This document shows positions 1 through 6,697 of a stretch of DNA of 10,847 bases, piece after piece. The DNA is taken from assembly GCA_902475435.1 (NCBI GenBank), contig CABRZL010000066.1, positions 1 through 10,847 on the forward strand, read 5' to 3'. Under the pieces are notes generated by a model. That model saw only the letters and a program-made list of their open reading frames with translations. It was not told the DNA's origin and did not search any database. Numbering within the stretch: position 1 is the stretch's first letter; each line of letters begins with the position of its first letter. The position numbers and the translations under genes were made by a program. This stretch comes from an uncultured Eubacteriales bacterium. Its GTDB lineage: Bacteria; Bacillota; Clostridia; Oscillospirales; Oscillospiraceae.

Positions 1-292
1 CATCAATCGGACGGCGCTCCTGTATCACCTTACGGGTGAAAAAATCATTGAAAGATCCATACGTACGATCTGGGTAGTCCTCCAGATTCAACTGGTTTTT
101 TCGAACAAACGAATTTACAAGGTATCTGGAAATCCGTCGGTTCAAACACCATCCCACGAACCGGCTAATCCAAGGACAAATCAATATTCCCAAGAGAATT
201 CTCCCAAATGCACTGCCATAGAGCCAATCTATAATTCTCCCCTGGTTATCATATGTGGTGACTAACGTACCGTCCCGCTTCCGACTATTCAT
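1..292 (-). CDS. psd: Phosphatidylserine decarboxylase, N-terminal part (cut by window edge)
   Basis: Phosphatidylserine decarboxylase converts phosphatidylserine to phosphatidylethanolamine at the membrane, using a pyruvoyl group made by self-cleavage at an LGST-type site. Only about 97 N-terminal codons are visible, beginning MNSRKRDGTLVTTYDNQG and ending at the window edge in NDFFTRKVIQERRPID. The NDFFTRK...RPI segment is the typical N-terminal signature of the Clostridium-type enzyme, and the WLYGSAFGR segment about 22 residues in also fits. The catalytic C-terminal part lies outside the window. The ATG at 290-292 overlaps the end of pssA by 8 nt, so the two are probably translationally coupled. 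Being directly downstream of the gene that makes its substrate strongly supports the call. Identification rests on remembered family sequence, not on a search. Confidence 0.88.
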   Translation of the reverse strand, partial: MNSRKRDGTLVTTYDNQGRIIDWLYGSAFGRILLGILICPWISRFVGWCLNRRISRYLVNSFVRKNQLNLEDYPDRTYGSFNDFFTRKVIQERRPID

Positions 293-977
293 CGCAGCAC
301 CCAACAATTTTATCGATCAGGGGGCCTCCAATAGGTTCCCGACGCGCCACATGGGTTCGGGAAAACAGCAGGATTACAACCACCGCACAGCCTACAATTG
401 CAATCAAACACGTAATCATCCAATTCTTGGGCTTTTTTATCCGAAAATCAACCACAAACAGCGTTGCCACCGCTATCAGCATCACCAGCAAGATGATTCG
501 GAACACTTGGTCTGATACCACAAAACTAAGTAAAAACGTCAATGGAAGTATAACTGATATGGATGTGATCGGCAAACCGTGGTAAACCTTTTCTCCACAC
601 GCACAGCCGGTTTGCCGGTTGGTTTCCAAAACATTAAAGAAGCCTAGCCGGATTACACCACAAATACAGTAATATCCAATGGCCAGCATACTTAAAATTC
701 CATTGAGCCCCATGAGATAGCAAATCATGACTGGGAATATTCCAAAACATACCACATCACACAGAGAGTCCAACTGAATGCCGTACAGTTTTTCTTCTTG
801 GGTACGATCTTTCTTTGTTCGTGCAATTTTCCCGTCAAAGGTATCGCATAACCCTGAAATAGCCAGACACACAATTGCAATCCGAAAATGCCCATCCATG
901 GCCTGCGCCATCCCGAAAACTGCTGAAATTAGACTGATAAATGTTAATACTACAGTATAATTATAGAATCCGATCAT
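285..977 (-). CDS. pssA: CDP-diacylglycerol-serine O-phosphatidyltransferase
   Basis: This membrane enzyme joins L-serine to CDP-diacylglycerol to give phosphatidylserine. The 230-residue product carries the CDP-alcohol phosphatidyltransferase motif: D45-x2-D48-G49-x2-A52-R53, then G66-x3-D70-x3-D74. The gap between AR and G is 12 residues rather than the usual 8-9; the extra TKKDRTQEEK stretch seems typical of a clostridial subtype. Hydrophobic segments at about 8-22, 31-45, 80-110, 135-155, 160-177 and 187-205 fit a multi-pass protein. I chose the ATG at 977 because GAGAGGAAG (984-992) sits just upstream. A longer reading from TTG at 1007 has no such site. It overlaps the upstream gene by 17 nt and psd by 8 nt, and the neighbouring psd settles serine as the substrate over other alcohols. 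Confidence 0.9.
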   Translation of the reverse strand: MIGFYNYTVVLTFISLISAVFGMAQAMDGHFRIAIVCLAISGLCDTFDGKIARTKKDRTQEEKLYGIQLDSLCDVVCFGIFPVMICYLMGLNGILSMLAIGYYCICGVIRLGFFNVLETNRQTGCACGEKVYHGLPITSISVILPLTFLLSFVVSDQVFRIILLVMLIAVATLFVVDFRIKKPKNWMITCLIAIVGCAVVVILLFSRTHVARREPIGGPLIDKIVGCCDE

Positions 978-2013
978 GTTCAACTTCCTCTCTCTCAGGT
1001 CTGCCAATCAGAAAGGCAGCCATCCCTGTAAATACGGCACTGAGAAGCAGTTGGCCGTAATAACTGATTCCGCGGCTTACCAGCAATACCGGAAGCGTCA
1101 GTTCCGATCCGCAAACCGCCGGAAAAATCCACATAAACATGGTCTCGCTGGCCCCCATGCCGCCGGGCAGCGGCAAGAGGTCGGTCCCCATTGAGATCAT
1201 GGCTTGCAGCACAATCGCTGTTATAAGCCCCGTTCCGGTAATCCCAAACGAACGCATCACTACATAAGTCACCGCAAACAAAAGGCTTCTCTGCACCACG
1301 GTCAGTATGGTAATGCGAAAAATCATTCCCCAGTGATTTTTAAAACAATCTGCCACATCTCGATACTTCTGCATCCAGTCTTGAAGGCTCTCCATATGTT
1401 TTTCATGTTGTCCTTTGGGGAAAATTCTTTTCCAAACGCGAAGGCAAGCATGCAAAAACCGTTCCACCACGCGAGGACAGAATATCAGCATCAGGCAAAG
1501 CCCCACAAAGGCTATATTCAACCCAAATCCTACATAGCACCAGACCATTGCCGGCTCCAGAATTGACATAATATTTGCCGGCCGAAACAGGAATACGGCC
1601 ATTCCATACAACACCAGGACCAGCTTATATGTAATCGTCACCAGAATTAATACCGGTACTGATACTGCTGCAGAAATACCATCCCTTCTCATAAAGTAGA
1701 CTTGAGCCGGCTGTCCGCCGCCCGCTGAAGGCGTAATACAACTGAAGAAAAAGCCGATAAACGAATAGAGAAAGCAGTGATCCAGGCGATGCGGGGTCTT
1801 CAGCGTGGCCATGATATCATGCAGCACAAAGGATTCACCTAAAATAAACAGTACCATAAGAACAAATCCCGCAAGCCACCAATGCCAATCTGCACAGCGG
1901 ATCAACCCGGTCAATGCATTCAGATCACTTCCTCGAAACAGGGCGTAAATTGTAACTCCCATAACCAGCAAGAGAAACAGAAGATTCAACCCCCATTTCC
2001 GTTTATTCTTCAT
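961..2013 (-). CDS. YbhN/UPF0104-like flippase-domain membrane protein (LPG_synthase_TM family)
   Basis: The 350-residue integral membrane protein resembles the lysylphosphatidylglycerol synthase transmembrane family, the stand-alone form of the MprF flippase domain. Family-type motifs are ITPSAGGGQPAQ (residues 93-104) and LPLPGGMGASE (280-290). About eight hydrophobic segments can be seen, with one basic, soluble stretch at about 191-230. It lacks the soluble lysyltransferase domain of MprF, so lysyl-PG synthesis is not expected. Members are thought to move or bind polar lipids, but the substrate here is unknown. It is the first gene of the operon with pssA and psd and overlaps pssA by 17 nt, which suggests a role in handling an aminophospholipid or its precursor (inference). 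ATG at 2011-2013 is the first start; its ribosome site (GTGGGG) is weak. Confidence 0.85.
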   Translation of the reverse strand: MKNKRKWGLNLLFLLLVMGVTIYALFRGSDLNALTGLIRCADWHWWLAGFVLMVLFILGESFVLHDIMATLKTPHRLDHCFLYSFIGFFFSCITPSAGGGQPAQVYFMRRDGISAAVSVPVLILVTITYKLVLVLYGMAVFLFRPANIMSILEPAMVWCYVGFGLNIAFVGLCLMLIFCPRVVERFLHACLRVWKRIFPKGQHEKHMESLQDWMQKYRDVADCFKNHWGMIFRITILTVVQRSLLFAVTYVVMRSFGITGTGLITAIVLQAMISMGTDLLPLPGGMGASETMFMWIFPAVCGSELTLPVLLVSRGISYYGQLLLSAVFTGMAAFLIGRPEREEVEHDRIL

Positions 2014-2140
2014 ACGCTTTGCCCCACTTTCCTGATCGGTCGACCGTATTGTATCAATTGTTTATTTTAAGTGCAATTAAGAACCCTTTAAGATTTTTAG
2101 AAATGCTGCTGAATTTTGTGTTTATGTACTAATTCAGTAA

Positions 2141-2162
2141 TACAATAGTACAATAATACAAT
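2141..2162. repeat. Three direct TACAAT repeats, 8-bp period, inside the operon promoter
   Basis: TACAAT occurs at 2141-2146, 2149-2154 and 2157-2162, exactly 8 bp apart, filling the -10 box and the spacer of the phospholipid-operon promoter. GTACTA (2126-2131) and TAGTAC (2146-2151) also form an inverted repeat around the predicted transcription start. This could be a repressor site or simply AT-rich promoter sequence; no regulator can be assigned. Confidence 0.45.
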
Positions 2163-2170
2163 TTTGTCAA
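2142..2170 (-). promoter_or_regulatory. Promoter of the phospholipid operon
   Basis: Read on the minus strand, a perfect TTGACA -35 box (2165-2170) is followed after 17 nt by TATTGT (2142-2147). Transcription would start near 2135, leaving a leader of about 120 nt before the membrane-protein ATG at 2013. This is the only strong promoter upstream of the three overlapping genes. Confidence 0.7.
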
Positions 2171-2220
2171 CCCCATATAAGATAATTTTATCAAATTATT
2201 TTTTTCCAACCATCGATTTT

Positions 2221-2258
2221 CCTTACATCTGAAGCATAAAACGAACATTTATGTAAGG
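2221..2258. repeat. Inverted repeat CCTTACAT / ATGTAAGG
   Basis: Perfect 8-bp arms at 2221-2228 and 2251-2258 flank a 22-nt loop. An inner alternative pair, CATAAA (2235-2240) with TTTATG (2248-2253), shares bases with the outer arm, so the two stems exclude each other. It lies just past the terminator of the XRE gene and about 50 bp upstream of the lipid-operon promoter. Function unknown. Confidence 0.4.
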
Positions 2259-2259
2259 A

Positions 2260-2285
2260 AAGCACCCTCCCGTGGGAGAGTGCTT
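2260..2285 (-). terminator. Hairpin terminator of the XRE membrane-protein gene
   Basis: AGCACCCTCCC (2261-2271) pairs with GGGAGAGTGCT (2274-2284), with one mismatch, a 2-nt loop and one extra A-T pair at the base. It starts five bases past the TGA stop (2290-2292). The following minus-strand T run is short (TTTCCTT), so termination may be imperfect. Confidence 0.6.
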
Positions 2286-2289
2286 ATGG

Positions 2290-3681
2290 TCAGCTTTTTC
2301 TCTTTCGCCTCCAAAGTCCGATCGCAATACAGCCCAGCGCCAGAATTCCAAATCCCAAATAAATTAACACCAAAACGTTTCCGGTTCCAATAGAATAGTC
2401 CTGCCACTCAGAAAAATTGAACTGAATCAAAAGAGAAAACGGTTGATCGCTGATCCATCCGCTTGCCATCAAGACACGGTCCACACCCCAGGGCGCCAGA
2501 TATGCCCATAACCCCGTACCAAGGAATCCCACAGCGGCACGAAACCAGCCGTTTATAGGCAAATATCGGATGGCTCCCAGCCAAATCCAAGGAAGTACCA
2601 GACATATAAGCGATATGGGTAGTCCCGGCATAGGGAACCAATCTCCCCAGCCCTCCATCATCAGGCCAAGTATTAAGTATATTGATAGAATCCCAAAATA
2701 CAATAACGCCTTATGTTGCTGAAACGGTTCTGGCCAAGGAATCTGCCGTATCACAAACGGCAAAAATACTACGGCCATCCCAAACACCGACCACACGGCC
2801 GCCGAGGCAAACCAGCTTCCACCTTCATAAATACAACTAACGCCCAGCAACAACACCAGCAGCGCAGTCTCCACCGCCACATAGACGAGTGTTCTCCGCC
2901 CCCGTAGCGGAAACTGCCGTAATATCATCGGACCAAATACCAGACCCACACCGAACAAAACGCTTGCAGCCGCTACAAAGAACCATTTCCCGCCGTCATA
3001 AATGCAGCCGGCCCCCAACAAAAGCAGCAGCAACGCAGTTTCAGCTCCAATATATACGGAACCCTTCCGGCTTGCAATCTGTTCTGGTAGTGGCAGCCGC
3101 CTCATAACATAGGGTAAAAACACCAATCCCATGCCGAACAGAGTTCCTGTAGCCGCCACAAAAAACCAGTTCCCTCCTGTATAAAGACAGCAGACCGCCA
3201 GCAATAAAAGCAGAAAGCCCGTAAAACTTCCCAGGCACGCAATACCGCGCTTTTTCTCCTCAACCAGCGCGGGAACCAACGTCAGGGATGCCCCCATTCC
3301 TTCGGCCATCAATACAATCCAGAACCAGCTCAGGGTATGCTGCGCCGCTAAATTTCCGATCAGGCAGCCAAGTGCAATTATCCCGTATAGGATCACCTGC
3401 ACCAGACGATAGTTCCGGGTCAGCCGCAGATATTTCCGAGCGAGCTGCTCTGCTCTCCGTCCTTCCACATCCTCGGCTGAAGATAACAGCTCTTTCTCAC
3501 TAATTTCTAAAATTTGGCAGATACTTTGCAGCAACGTAATGTCTGGATAAGCCAAGCCTCTTTCCCACTTGCTTACTGCGGAATCCGTCACAAACAACTT
3601 TTCGGCAAATTCTTTCTGGGTCATACCCAGTTCTTTTCGCCGTTTCAGAATATAAGCTCCAAAGGATTTTTTGTTTTCCAT
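2290..3681 (-). CDS. XRE-family HTH regulator fused to a repeat-built membrane domain
   Basis: The 463-residue protein has an N-terminal Cro/CI-type DNA-binding domain (about residues 8-66): MTQKEFAEKL forms helix 2, TDSAVSKWERG the recognition helix, and YPDITLLQSICQIL the following helices. From about residue 92 it is a multi-pass membrane protein. Three clear copies of a unit carry C(I/L)Y-x-GG-x-W at 165-172, 226-233 and 283-290, each followed by a hydrophobic helix and RxxP; a degenerate fourth lies at about 325-375. The protein probably binds DNA from the membrane and senses a membrane-linked signal (inference); its target and ligand are unknown. Start choice: ATG 3679-3681 has AAAAGGAG (3691-3698) nine bases upstream, and the promoter at 3727-3754 would put the longer GTG start at 3741 upstream of the transcription start. 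It has its own promoter and terminator, so it is probably monocistronic. Confidence 0.82.
   Translation of the reverse strand: MENKKSFGAYILKRRKELGMTQKEFAEKLFVTDSAVSKWERGLAYPDITLLQSICQILEISEKELLSSAEDVEGRRAEQLARKYLRLTRNYRLVQVILYGIIALGCLIGNLAAQHTLSWFWIVLMAEGMGASLTLVPALVEEKKRGIACLGSFTGFLLLLLAVCCLYTGGNWFFVAATGTLFGMGLVFLPYVMRRLPLPEQIASRKGSVYIGAETALLLLLLGAGCIYDGGKWFFVAAASVLFGVGLVFGPMILRQFPLRGRRTLVYVAVETALLVLLLGVSCIYEGGSWFASAAVWSVFGMAVVFLPFVIRQIPWPEPFQQHKALLYFGILSIYLILGLMMEGWGDWFPMPGLPISLICLVLPWIWLGAIRYLPINGWFRAAVGFLGTGLWAYLAPWGVDRVLMASGWISDQPFSLLIQFNFSEWQDYSIGTGNVLVLIYLGFGILALGCIAIGLWRRKRKS
2734..3240 (-). repeat. Internal tandem repeat region encoding three ~57-61 residue membrane units
   Basis: Residues 148-316 of the XRE membrane protein consist of three successive copies of a unit. 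Its core is a leucine-rich helix, C(I/L)Y-(T/D/E)-GG-(N/K/S)-W, a second helix containing (L/V)FG, and a basic RxxP turn. Core positions are 61 and 57 residues apart. The similarity is clear in protein and only partial in DNA, so the duplication is not recent. Confidence 0.75.
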
Positions 3682-3726
3682 ATGCCTACGCTCCTTTTCT
3701 CGGATGCATCTTGCAAGACTGTTTCC

Positions 3727-3754
3727 ATCATAAGCATCCACGAAAAAAAGTCAA
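3727..3754 (-). promoter_or_regulatory. Promoter of the XRE membrane-protein gene
   Basis: On the minus strand TTGACT (3749-3754) and TATGAT (3727-3732) are 16 nt apart. Transcription would start near 3720, giving a leader of about 39 nt that contains AAAAGGAG before the ATG at 3681. This fixes the shorter start of the gene. Confidence 0.65.
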
Positions 3755-3961
3755 GAAAACATCGTATTTTTTCCACTCGACTATTTGGAAAGTCCTGCAA
3801 TATCAACGTTTTCAGCGGTATTGTAATTTTATAAAAAAGCTGCGTCTTTTCAAATGAAACCGGATTCCCGTGGGGCAGAGATCGAAATATATCATCTATT
3901 TTTTTGATTTATTTACTCCCATATGCCTCCCTCTTTATATCTACTTACCATGTCATGATAA
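3755..3961. other. AT-rich intergenic sequence with no recognised gene
   Basis: Between the XRE promoter and the hairpin at 3962-4008 there is AT-rich, stop-rich sequence. I see no convincing ORF, RNA gene, promoter or long repeat in it. Confidence 0.6.
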
Positions 3962-4008
3962 TAAAAAAGTACAATCGGAAATATGCATTTGCGTATTTCC
4001 GATTGTAC
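3962..4008 (-). terminator. Very strong intrinsic terminator downstream of the merR remnant
   Basis: GTACAATCGGAAATA (3969-3983) is perfectly complementary to 3994-4008. The inner bases extend the stem to 19 pairs with one G-T wobble and a two-base loop. On the minus strand it is followed directly by TTTTTT (3963-3968), so it terminates leftward transcription. It lies about 85 bp past the stop of the merR remnant and no other leftward gene is near, so it most likely belonged to merR. No T run follows on the plus strand. Confidence 0.85.
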
Positions 4009-4092
4009 GTCGTAGCTTGTGATTTCCAGTATCGTAAAATTCGAAACCGGTAATATGAAATCTTAAGAAAATAGAAAACAGCATAAAGCAGC

Positions 4093-4341
4093 TTATTCGC
4101 CCTGTTTTGGTTCTTCCTCTTCAACTGGGATCAGGTTGCTCACGTAGGGCCGCTTCCCTGAGAGCACGTCATCGTAGAACTCCTGCTTCCAATCCACATA
4201 AGCCACACAGTCGCTAAGTCCCGCAATGGTCTCCAAAAGAGATTCCCGTTTCTTTGCAAGCATTTCTTTTTGCTGCGGAATGGTGGCTTTTCCTTGCAGG
4301 TACAGCTCCAGATATTCTTTCATTTCCTGAATACTTATATT
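4093..4341 (-). pseudogene. MerR-family regulator, C-terminal remnant (DNA-binding end missing)
   Basis: The frame from about 4338 down to the TAA at 4093-4095 reads ISIQEMKEYLELYLQGK, then TIPQQKEMLAKKRESLL, then YVDWKQEFYDDVLSGK. This is the dimerisation-helix and tail region of a MerR-type activator of the AdhR/YraB-like kind, from SIQEMKEY onwards. The N-terminal winged-helix domain (about 55-60 residues) is absent. Upstream of SIQEM the same frame stays open to 4518 but runs through the antisense of the EFR1 remnant (VVLVTCDRCETKCN and beyond), which is unrelated to MerR. Family members are usually about 120-150 residues; about 81 codons remain. With no HTH it cannot bind DNA as a MerR protein. 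It points away from the EFR1 remnant, the divergent layout usual for MerR regulators and their targets. Confidence 0.8.
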
Positions 4342-4381
4342 ACACTTTGTCTCACATCTGTCGCAGGTCACAAGCACAACA

Positions 4382-4876
4382 GGCAGCTGGCTTCCGGGTT
4401 TTGATATGAATGAACAAAAGAAACTTGACAAGAAAATTGATAAATACATAGATATCATTCTCGCTGATTTGACTGCCCGTAAAAACATGATCTCAGTGCT
4501 TACAGATACAGACCGCATGGCACATCAGGAATTTCTTGCGCATAAATGTCAGATGCCGGCAGATGCATGGCAATATCTCTTGCAGGTTACCAACCGCTGC
4601 ATTGGCTGCGGTATTTGCGAAAAGGTATGTCCAAGCGCCTCCATTCATGTGGTGGATGGAAAGGCTCAATATATTTCGGGAAACTGTCAGACCTGTCTTA
4701 CCTGCGCCCATGCTTGCCCACAAAAAGCAATTCAACTGACAATCCCGGAAAAGGATCCAAATGCACGTTATTGGAACGAACATATTTTGTTACGTGAAAT
4801 CATGGAAGCAAACTGTCAAATTCTATGCAGCAATCCAATGCAGGAAAATACGCAAGGAGCCAATTATAATGAATGA
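4382..4876 (+). pseudogene. EFR1-family flavodoxin/ferredoxin, C-terminal Fe-S half only
   Basis: EFR1 proteins join an N-terminal flavodoxin fold to a two-cluster ferredoxin and carry electrons between redox enzymes. Only the second half is present. It begins at about SWLPGFDMNEQKKLDKKID and keeps both 4Fe-4S motifs. Counting from the ATG at 4406, the cysteines are C65, C68, C71, C75 (CIGCGICEKVCP) and C94, C97, C100, C104 (CQTCLTCAHACP). The family tail NARYWNEHILLREIMEANCQ is also present. The flavodoxin part (roughly 150-180 residues with the FMN-binding loop) is gone, and the frame closes at TGA 4328-4330. No ribosome binding site precedes ATG 4406 and the promoter was probably lost with the 5' end. 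Its end overlaps the start of the alcohol dehydrogenase by 8 nt. A free ferredoxin fragment could still be made if transcribed, but I expect it to be non-functional. Confidence 0.8.
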
Positions 4877-5794
4877 TTTTATCTATTCTTATCCCACAAA
4901 GGTTTACTTTGGCAAAGATTCCGCAAAAAAGACATTAACCGCTGAACTCGGCCGGTTTGGAAAGGCGGTGATGCCGGCCTATGGCGGAGGTTCCATCAAG
5001 GCCAACGGCGTCTATTATGTGTCTCATAAATTTCCAACTGATGGGATCCCAATGGGTGCAGTGGTTACAGCTTCTGGTACCGGCACAGAAATAAACGGAG
5101 GCGCCGTTATTACCCACGAAGAAAAACTGTGGAAAGGCCCAATTTCCGGCACAACCGCCACTTTTGCTGTTCTTGATCCAGGGGCTATACCATGTCCGTA
5201 CCGCCTATACAGGTACTCTCCGGTGCTTTCGATACACTAATCCATGCAATGGAAACCTACCTGGGCAATTCCGATGAAGATAATGTTTCCCTTGCCGTCA
5301 TGCGCAACACGGTTATCAATATGCGCCGTGTACGATCTGACATGAAAGACCTTCAGGCACGGGGAAATCTGATGTGGAACTCTGCCATGGCCAAAAATGG
5401 AATTCTCAAAGTAGGGAGACTGACCGATTTCCAGGCCCATCAAATCGAACACCAATTAGGAACTTACACCGACTGCAATCACAATCAAGGTCTTACGGTC
5501 ATTCAGCCCGTCTATTATCGCCACATTCTGAAAGATGCGGAGAAAAAGTTCACCCGTTTTACCAAAGTCATATTTAACGCGGATACTGCAGAAGCCGGTT
5601 TAGACGCACTGGAGGCACTCATTCGGGAATGCGGCTTACCCACGAAAATGCATCAGCTCAAATTCAAAGTAGAAATCACGCCTGATCTGCTGCGTCAAGT
5701 AGCCGATACGCGCAACATAATTCAGAGTAATCCCCGCGTATTGAGCCGGGATGAAATTTATGAAATTCTCACGGAGTGCTTATATAAAGCGTAA
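4869..5794 (+). pseudogene. Iron-containing alcohol (butanol) dehydrogenase, deleted and frameshifted
   Basis: This is a broken group III, Fe-dependent NAD(P)H alcohol dehydrogenase of the BDH/YqhD type, which would reduce aldehydes to alcohols. It starts at ATG 4869 (MNDFIYSYPTKVYFGKD) with AAGGAG at 4854-4859. After AYGGGSIKANGVY (about 5019) it jumps to HKFPTDGIPMGAVVTASG. About 80 residues of the cofactor-binding domain, including the second GGGS-type loop, are missing. At the GGGG run 5181-5184 the frame shifts (+2 or -1): before it reads AVLDPG, after it YTMSVPPIQVLSGAFDTL. A small in-frame gap follows DNVS. The metal-ligand regions remain: D and H in FDTLIHAMET, H in QIEHQLG, H in DCNHNQGL. 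About 309 codons are left of roughly 390. The TAA is at 5792-5794. Confidence 0.88.
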
Positions 5795-5818
5795 AAGGCA
5801 TGTAATCTTGCCCTTTTT
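5793..5818 (+). terminator. Terminator after the alcohol dehydrogenase remnant
   Basis: AAAAGGCA (5793-5800) pairs with TGCCCTTTT (about 5809-5817), with one bulged C, and leads into a T run. It begins at the TAA stop codon of the dehydrogenase. It is a short, weak stem, but its position fits the end of an EFR1-dehydrogenase transcript. Confidence 0.5.
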
Positions 5819-5843
5819 ACCGCACTTTCATCCGGAAGTCTAA

Positions 5844-5860
5844 ACCTTCGAGTTATAACT
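5844..5860. promoter_or_regulatory. Possible degenerate MerR-type operator upstream of the DUF4405 gene
   Basis: ACCTTCGAGTTATAACT looks like the left half and centre of the ACCTTCGAGTTAACTCGAAGGT-style palindromes bound by some Firmicute MerR regulators, but the right half has become A-rich. The resemblance is from memory and short, so this is only a suggestion. Confidence 0.2.
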
Positions 5861-5870
5861 AAAAAACCAA

Positions 5871-5899
5871 TTGAAACTTCTGTCCAAGGGGAATATTCG
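5871..5899 (+). promoter_or_regulatory. Weak candidate promoter for the DUF4405-flavodoxin pair
   Basis: TTGAAA (5871-5876) and TATTCG (5894-5899) are 17 nt apart. The -10 box is poor, with a start expected near 5906 and an 85-nt leader to the ATG at 5991. No better pair was found in the gap. Confidence 0.25.
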
Positions 5900-5990
5900 T
5901 TAAAATATGAATTGTAAAACAGTAATCCGGAATTGAGCAACATGATGCAATACGCAGCAGACCGTCAACCTGGAGAAGGGGGCCATTCAG

Positions 5991-6658
5991 ATGAATCCAA
6001 AAATAATTGTAAGGCTTTGCGTGGATATTGGAATGACCGCCGTACTGCTGGTGTTGATGGCCTATGAGCTGATCGGACAGGCTGCCCACGAATGGTTGGG
6101 CATTGGCATGTTCGTGCTGTTTCTCATTCACCATATCCTGAACCGCAAATGGAGCCGCAATCTGATGCGGTGGAAATATACGCCGTTGCGTATACTGCAA
6201 ACCATCTTGGTAAGCTTTGTCTTGATCTCCATGATTGGTTCTATGATCAGCGGCATTATTCTCTCGCGCCACGCATTGTCGTTTCTGCCCATACATGTGA
6301 GGCGATCCTTTGCCAGAAGTCTTCACACGCTCTCGGCTTATTGGGGATTTGTCCGGATGTCTCTCCATCTGGGTTTTCATTGGAATATGATTATCAGAAT
6401 AACAAATCAGCTGCGTCGGCAGTCAATACGGGACTCTGTCTGGTGTTCCCTCTTATGATTGCCTCGTATTGTGCGTATGCCTTTGTGAAGCGGGATATTG
6501 GTGATTATATGCTGCTGAAAAGCCAATTTGTATTTTTCAATTTTGAAGAACCACTGATTTTGTTTTTATTGGATTATTTGTTCATTATGGGAACATTTGT
6601 GTGGGTCGGGCACTACCTTCGGATCGCATTGCAGCGTATTTCGACACGCACAAAGTAA
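5991..6658 (+). pseudogene. DUF4405 membrane protein, frameshifted
   Basis: The product is a small integral membrane protein of the DUF4405 family, often found beside flavodoxin-like genes. ATG 5991 has GGAGAAGGGGG (5972-5982) upstream. Frame 1 gives MNPKIIVRLCVDIGMTAVLL and continues through hydrophobic segments (about 7-25, 35-50, 68-92, 114-127) to HLGFHWNMI at about residue 133, then degenerates and stops at 6456-6458. The family C-terminus continues in another frame (+2/-1): AYAFVKRDIGDYMLL, EEPLILFLLDYLFIMG, VGHYLRIALQRIS, ending at TAA 6656-6658. The break lies between about 6390 and 6440. Histidines at 33, 47, 48, 112, 126 and 130 within or next to helices suggest a cytochrome-b-like heme protein (inference). 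The flavodoxin lipoprotein gene follows 39 nt downstream. Confidence 0.75.
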
Positions 6659-6697
6659 CAATATTTTTAAATTGCCATTACAATGAAAGGCGTTCTT

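Noticed and set aside
2734..3240. CRISPR-like or tandem DNA repeat array
   Set aside because: The repetition is in protein units of 57-61 residues inside one gene; DNA copies are diverged and there are no spacers.
2713..3503. Several rightward frames of 60-72 codons opposite the XRE membrane domain
   Set aside because: Shadows of the repeated hydrophobic coding sequence; low-complexity products without start signals.
3682..3741. Longer start (GTG at 3741) for the XRE membrane protein
   Set aside because: It would begin upstream of the predicted transcription start and has no ribosome binding site, while ATG 3681 has AAAAGGAG at ideal spacing.
4342..4518. N-terminal extension of the MerR remnant up to an ATG at 4518
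   Set aside because: This stretch is antisense to the well-recognised EFR1 Fe-S gene and has no MerR helix-turn-helix.
5859..6380. Leftward 173-codon frame across the DUF4405 gene
   Set aside because: Antisense to a clear membrane-protein frame; the product is rich in His/Gln with no recognisable domain.
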